DNA of 64,000 nucleotides from Dyadobacter sp. LHD-138 (lineage in GTDB: Bacteria; Bacteroidota; Bacteroidia; Cytophagales; Spirosomataceae): positions 1 through 64,000 of the forward strand of contig NZ_JAVFVU010000014.1 in NCBI RefSeq assembly GCF_030929615.1, given 5' to 3'. Shown here in pieces: positions 56,137-64,000 of this stretch (its first letter is position 1; every line of letters starts with the position of its first letter). The translations under genes and the position numbers were made by a program. The notes beneath the pieces were generated by a model. That model saw only the letters and a list, made by a program, of their open reading frames with translations, made no database searches and was not told the DNA's origin.

Positions 56137-57891
56137 ATGAATGAATATTCAGGCTTGGAAGATGAACTGATCTCCGTTTTTGGAGAATCCGCCATAGTTC
56201 AGCAGTCAGCAACTGATGGAGTAATAACCTTATGGGTAAAAAAGGACAATATGGTCAAAGTCCTGACTTACCTTAAACAAACGGTTGGTCATCCGTTCGG
56301 GATGCTGTTTGATCTCTCTGCCATTGACGAACGAAACAGGGTGAAATCAAGGTCGAACGGTGTTATCCCTCCTGATTTTACCGTCGTATATCATTTGTTT
56401 TCCTTTGAACGGAATTGTTTCATCCGGCTTAAAGTCGCGTTACATGGTGACTTCCCGGCGATTTCTTCCATCCATACGTTGTGGAAGAATGCAGATTGGT
56501 ATGAAAGGGAAGTTTATGACATGTTTGGAATTCAGTTTGAAGGGCATCCAAACCTTAGACGTATATTAATGCCGTTAACTTGGATCGGGCATCCGTTAAG
56601 AAAAGAACATCCGGCACGTGCAACAGAAATGGGGCCGTTCAGGTTGTGGGATGAGAAACAGGACAGGGAGCAGGAAGCGCTGCAATTTAAACCGGAGGAT
56701 TGGGGTTTAAAAAGGCACAGCGCCGACGCCGATTTTATGTTTCTGAACCTGGGGCCGCAACACCCGGGTACGCATGGCGTGCTGAGAATTATCCTTCAGC
56801 TGGATGGAGAGGATATTGTGGACGCCGTGCCCGATATCGGTTTTCACCACCGGGGAGCTGAAAAAATGGGTGAACGTCAGTCGTGGCATACGTACATACC
56901 GTACACCGATCGGGTGGATTATCTGGGCGGCGTGATGAACAACCTTGCCTATTTGCTGGCCGTGGAAAAACTGGCGGGTATTAAGGTCCCCGAAAGGGTG
57001 GAGGTGATCCGTGTGATGCTTTGCGAATTCTTTCGTATTGCCAGTCATCTGGTCTGGTATGGTACATTTGCACAGGATCTCGGGCAGCTTTCTCCGGTGT
57101 TTTACATGTTCACCGACCGTGAAAAGATCTTCGATATTGTGGAGGCGATATGCGGTGCACGCATGCATCCCAACTGGTTTCGTATCGGAGGCGTTGCGCA
57201 GGATTTGCCGGTGGGATGGGATAAACTTGTTCGCAATTTTATTGCGCATTTCCCCAAACGGCTCAGAGAATATCATAAGATGGTGATGCAAAACAGCATT
57301 TTTAAAGCACGCACGGTGGGTATCGGGATCTATACTTTGGAAGAAGCCATTGAATGGGGGGTAACTGGTCCGGGGTTACGAGCATGCGATTTTGCCTGGG
57401 ATTTTAGAAAAAAACAGCCCTATTCCGGGTATGAAAACTTTGATTTTGACATACCCACGGCTAAAAATGGTGATTGTTATGACCGTGCCGTGGTGCGGGT
57501 AGAGGAAATGTCGCAAAGCCTGCGGATTATTGAGCAATGTCTTAACAATATGCCTGAAGGTCCTTACAAATCCGATCATCCGTTAACCACACCACCCGTT
57601 AAGAAAAACACGATGAAAGATATTGAAACACTGATCACGCACTTTCTGAATGTCAGCTGGGGGCCTGTGATTCCGGCGGGAGAGGCCATGAGCTGCATTG
57701 AAGCAACCAAGGGAGCCAACAGTTATTACCTGACCAGCGACGGCAATACATCGGCATACCGGGTCAGGATACGGACTCCTTCATTTCCCCACATGCAAAT
57801 GCTTCCGTATATCAGCAAAGGCTACACGGTAGCCGACTTGTTGTCTATTCTGGGAAGCATGGATTATGTTTTGGCAGATATCGATAGGTGA
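56137..57891 (+). CDS. nuoCD: Fused NADH-quinone oxidoreductase subunits C and D
   Basis: A 584-residue fusion of NuoC (about residues 1-180) and NuoD (about 195-584), as in Escherichia coli. The C part has the [20 protein letters not shown] block (about 127-146) and GHPLRKEHP; the D part has [20 protein letters not shown] (about 205-224), [15 protein letters not shown], the [10 protein letters not shown] region and a C-terminal DIDR. The join around residues 180-195 has no break. Most Bacteroidota complex I operons have separate nuoC and nuoD genes, so the fusion is notable. It lies in the quinone-facing part of the complex. Confidence 0.94.
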   Translation: MNEYSGLEDELISVFGESAIVQQSATDGVITLWVKKDNMVKVLTYLKQTVGHPFGMLFDLSAIDERNRVKSRSNGVIPPDFTVVYHLFSFERNCFIRLKVALHGDFPAISSIHTLWKNADWYEREVYDMFGIQFEGHPNLRRILMPLTWIGHPLRKEHPARATEMGPFRLWDEKQDREQEALQFKPEDWGLKRHSADADFMFLNLGPQHPGTHGVLRIILQLDGEDIVDAVPDIGFHHRGAEKMGERQSWHTYIPYTDRVDYLGGVMNNLAYLLAVEKLAGIKVPERVEVIRVMLCEFFRIASHLVWYGTFAQDLGQLSPVFYMFTDREKIFDIVEAICGARMHPNWFRIGGVAQDLPVGWDKLVRNFIAHFPKRLREYHKMVMQNSIFKARTVGIGIYTLEEAIEWGVTGPGLRACDFAWDFRKKQPYSGYENFDFDIPTAKNGDCYDRAVVRVEEMSQSLRIIEQCLNNMPEGPYKSDHPLTTPPVKKNTMKDIETLITHFLNVSWGPVIPAGEAMSCIEATKGANSYYLTSDGNTSAYRVRIRTPSFPHMQMLPYISKGYTVADLLSILGSMDYVLADIDR

Positions 57892-57925
57892 AAATGTTCA
57901 GGTTAGACTATTATTCGTATTAAAT

Positions 57926-58390
57926 ATGCTGACAGCAGAAGAAATAACGGAAATAGATCACGAGATCGCACTAGTTCCCATTCGCAGGGCGGCCTGCATA
58001 GAGGCATTGAAAATTGTCCAGCAGCACCGTGGGTGGATCTCGGATGAGAGCCTGAGAGCCATTGCCGAATATATGCAGATGTCGCCTGAGGAACTGGACA
58101 GCGTGGCAACATTTTATAATCTTGTTTTCCGAAAACCCGTGGGCAGAAATATTATTTTGCTTTGTGACAGCATCACCTGTTATGTAATGGGTTACGAAAA
58201 ACTCTACGAACATCTGAAAGCCAAACTGCGCATCAGCTTTGGAGAAACCACCGCTGACGGTCGTTTTACACTTTTGCCCAATGCCTGCCTGGGCACCTGC
58301 GATCATGCGCCGGCACTTATGATCAACAACGAATTGTACCGGAACGTGACCCGTGAAGATCTGGACGGAATTTTAGACGGATATAAATAA
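57926..58390 (+). CDS. nuoE: NADH-quinone oxidoreductase subunit E
   Basis: A 154-residue subunit with a [2Fe-2S] centre (N1a) in the NADH-dehydrogenase module. I start it at ATG 57926 (protein MLTAEEITEIDHEI); the open frame extends further upstream into nuoCD, which is not plausible. Cluster cysteines sit in LLCDSITCYVMG (about 84-89) and PNACLGTCDHAPALMINN (about 125-130). SVATFYNLVFRKPVGRNII is a family hallmark. Presence of NuoE, F and G means this complex uses NADH directly. Followed after four bases by nuoF. Confidence 0.94.
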   Translation: MLTAEEITEIDHEIALVPIRRAACIEALKIVQQHRGWISDESLRAIAEYMQMSPEELDSVATFYNLVFRKPVGRNIILLCDSITCYVMGYEKLYEHLKAKLRISFGETTADGRFTLLPNACLGTCDHAPALMINNELYRNVTREDLDGILDGYK

Positions 58391-58394
58391 TACC

Positions 58395-59684
58395 ATGGAA
58401 ACACCGCTCACCCAACATATCAGCGCGTCGCGCCCACCGCTTAATCTGAGAGATTATGAGCAGGTGGGAGGATATCAGGCTTTGCGCAAGGTGTTAAAGT
58501 CCATGAATCCATCCGAGGTGACAAAAACGGTCCAGGAATCTGATCTGAAAGGCAGGGGAGGCGCGGGGTTTAATACCGGAATGAAATGGAGTTTTGTTCC
58601 CATGAATGACGGAGAAATGACCAAATATCTGATCGCTAACGCAGACGAAATGGAGCCCGGTACTTTCAAAGACCGTCTGTTGCTGGAAGGGAATCCGCAT
58701 CAACTGTTGGAAGGTATGATCATATCTGCCTTTGCGATCCAGGCCAATATATCCTATATCTTTTTACGCTGGGCTTATAAAAAGGCAGCCAGGCTCGTCA
58801 GGCATGCCATGGATGAAGCCTACGCCGCCGGATATCTGGGCAGAAATATCCTTGACAGCGGATACAATCTTGAAATGTATTTGCATACAGGCGTGGGAAG
58901 GTACATATGTGGCGAAGAAACCGCGCTTCTGAATGCGCTTGAAGGGAAACGGGCTACCCCCAGAACGAAACCGCCGTTTCCGCAGGTGAGCGGGTTATTT
59001 GGAAAACCTACCATCGTCAATAACGTTGAAACGCTTTGCAATATTCCGCATATCGTCAACAACGGAGCCGACTGGTTTAAAGGGTTAAGTCCTGGAAGTG
59101 ACGCAGGTACCAAACTTTATGGGGTCAGCGGACGCGTCAATAATCCCGGATTATGGGAATTGCCGATGGGAACAACGATGAGGGAATTGATCGAGGGGCG
59201 CGCCGGGGGGATGAAAGAGGGATATAAATTCCGGGGCGCCTTACCGGGTGGCGCCTCCACTGATTTTCTGGTGGATCAGCATTTTGATATTAAAATGGAT
59301 TTTAAGTCGGTTGCTGCGGCAGGAAGCAGGTTGGGGACCGGTACGATGATCGTTCTTGATGACCGCACCTGTCCCGTTGGATTCGTCCATAATCTGGAAC
59401 ATTTTTTTGCACAGGAATCCTGCGGTTGGTGCACACCTTGCCGGGAAGGATTACCGTGGACGGAGAAAATATTGCTTTCGCTTGAAAGAGGGGAAGGCCG
59501 GCCGGAAGATCTAAAACTGCTTGCGCTGCACACGCAGTTTTTGGGACCCGGTAACACGTTTTGCGCCCTGGCACCGGGAGCAATGGAGCCGCTACAAAGC
59601 GCACTGAAATATTTCAGGGAAGATTTCGAAAGGCATATCAACGAAAAAAAATGCCCCTGGGCGAAGGATCATGGCACACATTAA
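58395..59684 (+). CDS. nuoF: NADH-quinone oxidoreductase subunit F (NADH- and FMN-binding)
   Basis: A 429-residue subunit oxidising NADH through FMN and passing electrons via a [4Fe-4S] centre (N3). NADH/FMN loops: LKGRGGAGFNTGMKWSF (about 50-66), ANADEMEPGTFKDRLLLEGN (about 80-99), GAGRYICGEETALL-like GVGRYICGEETALLNALEG (about 167-185). Cluster: QESCGWCTPCREGLPW (about 340-355) with a later Cys about 393. Length is normal. The nuoG start overlaps its end by 14 bases, so translation is coupled. Part of the nuo operon. Confidence 0.96.
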   Translation: METPLTQHISASRPPLNLRDYEQVGGYQALRKVLKSMNPSEVTKTVQESDLKGRGGAGFNTGMKWSFVPMNDGEMTKYLIANADEMEPGTFKDRLLLEGNPHQLLEGMIISAFAIQANISYIFLRWAYKKAARLVRHAMDEAYAAGYLGRNILDSGYNLEMYLHTGVGRYICGEETALLNALEGKRATPRTKPPFPQVSGLFGKPTIVNNVETLCNIPHIVNNGADWFKGLSPGSDAGTKLYGVSGRVNNPGLWELPMGTTMRELIEGRAGGMKEGYKFRGALPGGASTDFLVDQHFDIKMDFKSVAAAGSRLGTGTMIVLDDRTCPVGFVHNLEHFFAQESCGWCTPCREGLPWTEKILLSLERGEGRPEDLKLLALHTQFLGPGNTFCALAPGAMEPLQSALKYFREDFERHINEKKCPWAKDHGTH

Positions 59685-62379
59685 TATAGATAAAAAGTCT
59701 TATGAAGCGAAGGAGGGTAAAAACCTGCTGGAAACCTGTCTGACGCTGGGTTTTAACCTGCCTTATTTTTGCTGGCACCCGGCAATGGGTTCTGTTGGGG
59801 CGTGCAGACAATGTGCCGTTAAGCTTTTTAAAGATGAAAATGATACGCAGGGGCGCCTGGTGATGGCTTGTATGGAAAGTATTCGGGACGGTATGTTTTT
59901 ATCGGTGGATGATCCTGTTGCCAAAGCTTTTCGCTCGCAAAATATTGAATGGCTCATGACCAATCACCCGCATGACTGTGCGGTTTGTGATGAGGGCGGT
60001 TCCTGTCATTTGCAGGATATGACCGTGATGACGGGGCATGCTTACCGCCGTTTTGAGTTCAAAAAACGAACCTATAAAAATCAGTATCTGGGCCCGTTTA
60101 TCAACCACGAAATGAACCGGTGCATCCAGTGTTATCGCTGCGTGCGGTTTTACAAGGATTATGCGGGCGGAAAGGATCTGGACGTTTTTGGCGCGCATAA
60201 CCACGTATATTTTGGAAGGGAAAGCGATGGCGTGCTCGAAAATGAGTTCAGTGGTAACCTCGCTGAAATTTGTCCGACGGGCGTTTTTACCGATAAAACG
60301 TTGAAAGACCATTACACCCGGAAGTGGGATATGACCATGGCACCGTCCATTTGTCAGCATTGCAGTGTTGGCTGTAATGTCATAGCCGGTGAACGTTATG
60401 GAAAACTCAGGCAAATCACCAGCCGCTTTAACAGTGAGGTGAACGGTTATTTTATATGCGACAGAGGACGTTTTGGCTACGAATTTGTCAACAGCATAAC
60501 CCGCGTTCAACAACCGCTGATCCGGAGAGAAATGGTGGGTTTTGATGAAAAACGGAATTTGTACGACAATTTGAAAACGTTTTTCGGAAATCAGAATATC
60601 ATAGGCATCGGATCTCCACGGGCATCACTGGAAGCGAACTTTGCTTTAAGACAGTTGGTCGGTGAGGAGCATTTTTATCAGGGTATTTCGGAAAATCAGG
60701 CTGGTCTGTTACGGATTATACTCGAAACTTTAAATTCCGGAAAAATCCATACGCCGTCACTAAAGGAGATGGAACAGGCGGATGCTGTGCTGATTTTGGG
60801 CGAGGATCCCACCAATGCGGCGCCGCGCATAGCCCTGGCATTGCGGCAGGCTGTAAGGAGAAAACCATTGGAGCACGCGCAGCAGATTAAGATACCGGCC
60901 TGGCACGATGCGGCTTTGCGCGAATTTATTCAGGAGGAAAATGGAGATATGTTCATCGCTTTTCCCATTGAAACGAAACTGGATGAGCTAAGCACTGATA
61001 CAATTTTCAGTTCACCTGAAGAGATCGCACGTTTTGGTTTTGCCATTACCAGTTACCTGACTAACGATGTTTCGAAACCGGAGGGTTGTGATGAAACGAT
61101 GATGAAACGTGCGCAACACATCGCAGAAATTTTTAAAAATGCAGAGCATCCCCTAATTATTTCCGGTACAAGTTTGTGCCATGAAGGCATTATCAGAGCG
61201 GCTTGCAATATTGCCCTGGCACTCCGTTTACATAAGGAAACCGCTAGTTTATCCATGATTGTGCCGGAATGTAACAGCATGGGATTGGCCATGATGCAGG
61301 CTCCAGCTCTTGACAAAGCCTTTGAGCGGGCAGAGCAAGGGAAGGTGAATGCTGCCATTATTCTCGAAAACGATTTATATACTAGAAATTCAAAAACAGC
61401 CGTCGACAACTTTTTTGATTCCTGCCAGCATGTGATGGTGCTCGACCATTTACATCACGCAACAACCAGTCGGGCCTCACTGCTGATCCCGGTTTCTACC
61501 TTTGCCGAGGGAGATGGCACGATGGTCAGTAATGAAGGACGCGCGCAAAGGTTTTTTCAGGTTTTTATGCCAAAAAATGAAAATATCCGCGAAAGCTGGC
61601 TTTGGCTTGACGAGTTTAAACAATTTAAAAACGGGGTGAATCCGCAGAAATTAAACGAGTCGGCAAACCTGATCGAGGAATTGGTCAAGGCAATGCAGCA
61701 ATTTAAGGGAGCTGAAACAGTTTCGCCCCCGTCTGATTTTCGTATCAACGGACAAAAAATTCCGAGGGAACCACATCGTTACAGCGGGCGTACCGCCATG
61801 TTGGCGAATGTCGCGGTGAGTGAACCCAAACCGCCTCAGGATGAAGATTCGCCGCTTTCTTTTACCATGGAAGGATATCGGGGAATTCCTCCGGCGCCGT
61901 TGATCCCGTTTTTCTGGTCGCCCGGATGGAATTCCGTACAATCCATTAATAAATATCAGATTGAAGTTGGCGGGCCCTTGCATGGGGGAGATCCGGGCAA
62001 GCGATTATTTACGGAGGAAAAAATATCAAACCTTGATTTCTGGGAAATGCCTGCGCAGGATTTTTCGCCTGCCGCTGGTGAAGTAGAGATTGTACCCCTG
62101 ACCCATATTTTTGGCTCGGAAGTGTTGAGTGTATATTCAGCGGCTATTGCGGAAAGAGCACCCAGGCCTTACCTAATGATCGGAGAAAAAGATGCTGGGG
62201 ATTTTGATGTTGCCGAGCATGCGTTATTGCGTGTGAAGATTCAAAACCAGAGCTTTGATCTTCCGGTGAGAATAAAAAAGGAATTGCAGCCGGGGCTGGT
62301 GGCCATACCGTTTAACCTGCCTTCAATGACAGGAATCGGCTGGCCGGCAAAAGGTACCTTATCAAAAATAAAGCCATGA
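59671..62379 (+). CDS. nuoG: NADH-quinone oxidoreductase subunit G
   Basis: A 902-residue iron-sulphur subunit. The N-terminal ferredoxin-like part has LPYFCWHPAMGSVGACRQCA (about 31-50); then HDCAVCDEGGSCHLQDM, and MNRCIQCYRCVRFYKDYAGG for the central clusters. CQHCSVGCNVI followed by the Cys in ICDRGRFGYE (about 229-270) would bind the extra N7 centre, as in E. coli. The molybdopterin-oxidoreductase-like part (about 220-800) has lost function in known relatives. The C-terminal IPFFWSPGWNSVQSINKYQ (about 749-767) also recalls the enterobacterial subunit. It overlaps nuoF by 14 bases and nuoH by the ATGA pattern. Confidence 0.94.
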   Translation: MAHINIDKKSYEAKEGKNLLETCLTLGFNLPYFCWHPAMGSVGACRQCAVKLFKDENDTQGRLVMACMESIRDGMFLSVDDPVAKAFRSQNIEWLMTNHPHDCAVCDEGGSCHLQDMTVMTGHAYRRFEFKKRTYKNQYLGPFINHEMNRCIQCYRCVRFYKDYAGGKDLDVFGAHNHVYFGRESDGVLENEFSGNLAEICPTGVFTDKTLKDHYTRKWDMTMAPSICQHCSVGCNVIAGERYGKLRQITSRFNSEVNGYFICDRGRFGYEFVNSITRVQQPLIRREMVGFDEKRNLYDNLKTFFGNQNIIGIGSPRASLEANFALRQLVGEEHFYQGISENQAGLLRIILETLNSGKIHTPSLKEMEQADAVLILGEDPTNAAPRIALALRQAVRRKPLEHAQQIKIPAWHDAALREFIQEENGDMFIAFPIETKLDELSTDTIFSSPEEIARFGFAITSYLTNDVSKPEGCDETMMKRAQHIAEIFKNAEHPLIISGTSLCHEGIIRAACNIALALRLHKETASLSMIVPECNSMGLAMMQAPALDKAFERAEQGKVNAAIILENDLYTRNSKTAVDNFFDSCQHVMVLDHLHHATTSRASLLIPVSTFAEGDGTMVSNEGRAQRFFQVFMPKNENIRESWLWLDEFKQFKNGVNPQKLNESANLIEELVKAMQQFKGAETVSPPSDFRINGQKIPREPHRYSGRTAMLANVAVSEPKPPQDEDSPLSFTMEGYRGIPPAPLIPFFWSPGWNSVQSINKYQIEVGGPLHGGDPGKRLFTEEKISNLDFWEMPAQDFSPAAGEVEIVPLTHIFGSEVLSVYSAAIAERAPRPYLMIGEKDAGDFDVAEHALLRVKIQNQSFDLPVRIKKELQPGLVAIPFNLPSMTGIGWPAKGTLSKIKP

Positions 62380-63332
62380 ACGAGATACTCCGATATGTGC
62401 TGATGATTGTGATCGTGTTGTTTACACTGACCACCACTGCTGCCTGGCTGATCTGGCTCGAACGTCGCATGCTGGCTTTGTGGCAGGACCGATATGGCCC
62501 CAACCGCGCAGGGCCGTTCGGACTGTTGATTGTGGCTGCCGACACCATCAAGCTGTTTTTTAAGGAGGACTGGATTCCGCCATTTGCGGACAAGTTTATT
62601 TTTGTGATTGCCCCCACGATTGTTGCCGCAGCGGTTCTGATGAGTTTTGTTATCGTACCCTTTGCGCCCGGAATTCTTATCTCGGACCTGAACGTAGGTT
62701 TATTGTTTTTCCTGGCTATGGCATCGTTGGGCGTATACAGTATTGTACTGGGGGGATGGGCTTCCAATAATAAATATTCCTTACTGGGTGCGCTGCGTGG
62801 CGCTTCTCAAATGATCAGTTATGAGGTTTTTATGGGGTTGTCACTCATGGGTGTGGTGATGCTTTCGGGGTCATTCCGGCTTACGGATATTGTTTTGGCG
62901 CAAAAAGAATATTGGTTTGTTTTCACGCAACCCGTGGGTTTTGTGCTTTTTTTAATCGCCGGAATTGCTGAAACACACCGTCTACCTTTTGATATTCCAG
63001 AGGCTGAAAGCGAGCTGGTGGCAGGTTTTCACTCCGAGTATTCCGGTATGAAATTCGGGATGTTTTTTATCGGTGAGTATCTGGGGATCACATTGGTTTC
63101 CGCCATGGTTGTTACGGTGTTTTTCGGAGGGTGGCTTGGGCCTTCATTTTTGCCTCCGCTGGTTTGGTTTATACTGAAAACTTTTGTTTTTATTCTGCTT
63201 TTTATACTACTGCGGGCATCGCTTCCCAGGCCAAGGTATGATCAGTTAATGGAATATGGCTGGAAAATAATATTGCCAATAGCGCTGCTGAACTTATTGG
63301 TTACTGGCGCTATCGCATTGCTAATATATTAA
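62376..63332 (+). CDS. nuoH: NADH-quinone oxidoreductase subunit H
   Basis: A 318-residue membrane subunit, about eight transmembrane helices, forming the quinone entry and joining arm to membrane part. Signatures: [20 protein letters not shown] (about 25-44), [40 protein letters not shown] (about 141-160) and [20 protein letters not shown] (about 203-222). The start overlaps the nuoG stop by ATGA. Length and motifs are normal. Confidence 0.96.
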   Translation: MNEILRYVLMIVIVLFTLTTTAAWLIWLERRMLALWQDRYGPNRAGPFGLLIVAADTIKLFFKEDWIPPFADKFIFVIAPTIVAAAVLMSFVIVPFAPGILISDLNVGLLFFLAMASLGVYSIVLGGWASNNKYSLLGALRGASQMISYEVFMGLSLMGVVMLSGSFRLTDIVLAQKEYWFVFTQPVGFVLFLIAGIAETHRLPFDIPEAESELVAGFHSEYSGMKFGMFFIGEYLGITLVSAMVVTVFFGGWLGPSFLPPLVWFILKTFVFILLFILLRASLPRPRYDQLMEYGWKIILPIALLNLLVTGAIALLIY

Positions 63333-63355
63333 TAATCAGGTTAAATGACACGATT

Positions 63356-63871
63356 ATGATCAGTCTGTTAAGAACGATGGGACTTACTTTTCTGCACATG
63401 TTCAGAAAACGGGAAACCATCCAGTACCCGGAGGAAAAGGTGGTATTGCATCCACGTTGGCGGGGGAGAATCGTTTTAACCCGCGACCCGGATATGGGCG
63501 AGCGCTGCGTGGGATGTTATTTGTGTGCCGCCGCTTGTCCGGTGGACTGCATTTCTTTGCAGGCGACCGAAGATGAAAATGGCAGGCGGTATCCCGAATT
63601 TTTTCGCATCAACTTCTCGCGCTGTATTTTTTGCGGCTATTGTGAAGAAGCCTGCCCCACCTATGCCATTCAGCTTATTCCTGATTTTGAGATGGCTGAG
63701 TATAACCGGCAGAATCTGGTGTATGAAAAAGAGGATTTGCTGATCAATAGCGAAGGGAAATATCCGGGTTATAATTATTACAAGGTAGCGGGTTTGTCTG
63801 CGGGGATCAAAGGCAAGGGTGAAGGAGATAATGAAGAACCGCCAGTGGACGTACACAGTTTATTACCGTAA
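63356..63871 (+). CDS. nuoI: NADH-quinone oxidoreductase subunit I
   Basis: A 171-residue ferredoxin-like subunit with two [4Fe-4S] centres (N6a, N6b): [18 protein letters not shown] (about 46-63) and [16 protein letters not shown] (about 85-100), both complete. The stretches [26 protein letters not shown] and the C-terminal VDVHSLLP are, as I recall it, almost the same as in E. coli NuoI, more than expected between the two phyla. Start ATG 63356 lies 23 bases after nuoH. It transfers electrons towards NuoB. Confidence 0.96.
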   Translation: MISLLRTMGLTFLHMFRKRETIQYPEEKVVLHPRWRGRIVLTRDPDMGERCVGCYLCAAACPVDCISLQATEDENGRRYPEFFRINFSRCIFCGYCEEACPTYAIQLIPDFEMAEYNRQNLVYEKEDLLINSEGKYPGYNYYKVAGLSAGIKGKGEGDNEEPPVDVHSLLP

Positions 63872-63873
63872 AA

Positions 63874-64000
63874 ATGGACATTGCATTTTACATCACAGCA
63901 GCGGTCACGCTGATTTCGACGGGCATGGTTATTACCCGGCATAATCCGGTGCATGCACTGTTGTATCTGGTCATTTCCCTGCTGTCACTTGCCATGATTT
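63874..64000 (+). CDS. nuoJ: NADH-quinone oxidoreductase subunit J, partial
   Basis: The frame begins ATG 63874, two bases after the nuoI stop, and reads DIAFYITAAVTLISTGMVIT then RHNPVHALLYLVISLLSLAM, the family's first helices and the conserved NPVHALLYL motif. It runs off the window end, so 42 residues are visible. The operon presumably continues with nuoK to nuoN. Confidence 0.92.
   Translation, partial: MDIAFYITAAVTLISTGMVITRHNPVHALLYLVISLLSLAMI

Noticed and set aside
59671-62379. Formate dehydrogenase or another molybdopterin enzyme
   Set aside because: The ferredoxin-like N-terminus, order of cysteine motifs and position inside the nuo operon fit NuoG.
1-64000. CRISPR array, tRNA or rRNA genes
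   Set aside because: No regularly spaced repeats and no recognisable tRNA or rRNA sequence were seen.

Overview
The window looks like a chromosomal segment of a member of the Bacteroidota, most likely an aerobic Cytophagales soil or plant type such as Dyadobacter; that genus is inferred from the overall gene style, not demonstrated. The supporting signs are a SusC/SusD pair with a hybrid two-component regulator, a type IX secretion C-terminal sorting domain, a LytS/LytTR pair, glycan-degrading enzymes with signal peptides, and a TAnnTTTG-type promoter box before susC. I see no tRNA, rRNA or CRISPR array.

Region 1 (1-7.6 kb) is accessory and partly decayed. It holds an IS66 TnpB fragment fused to a truncated PA14/CBM-like adhesin pseudogene with a G9 tract, two secreted surface proteins (one glycine-rich, one with a T9SS sorting domain), an IS5/IS1182-like transposase broken by a short GC-rich insertion, and a RhuM-Fic fusion gene. 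Region 2 (7.6-20 kb) has a DUF4838 glycan-active candidate, a TPR-containing secreted protein, a beta-helix/PDZ protein resembling GH141 paired with a GH95 alpha-L-fucosidase, a fused dihydroxyacetone kinase and a GT-B glycosyltransferase. Region 3 (20.6-29.6 kb) has a complete RND efflux operon (TolC-like, adaptor, pump), an outer-membrane barrel protein, a REP-like palindromic element and a LytTR two-component system.

Region 4 (29.8-40.8 kb) is a leftward polysaccharide utilisation locus: HTCS sensor/regulator, SusC, SusD and a GH30 lipoprotein. The HTCS frame is open over about 1,400 codons except for one in-frame TAG at codon 301. Region 5 (40.9-50.1 kb) has DUF4256 and SRPBCC genes, then a rightward cluster of six genes: a sorbitol-dehydrogenase-type small subunit, a GMC oxidoreductase with a three-cysteine FeS-like motif, a VioB-type ferritin-like protein, an unrecognised possible calycin protein, a sarcosine/N-methyltryptophan-oxidase-like flavoprotein and a flavin amine oxidase. 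This combination is the best candidate here for an undescribed oxidative pathway.

Region 6 (50.2-54.2 kb) has a META-NlpE-META protein, a UPF0173 metallo-hydrolase and an FG-GAP/VCBS propeller protein. Region 7 (54.5-64 kb) is a CBS-domain gene followed by a tightly packed complex I operon, nuoA-B-CD-E-F-G-H-I-J, cut by the window end. Its fused NuoCD and its NuoI sequence resemble the enterobacterial type, and Shine-Dalgarno-like sequences precede the CBS gene and nuoA, so horizontal acquisition is plausible. Most transcription units end in long, nearly perfect hairpins.
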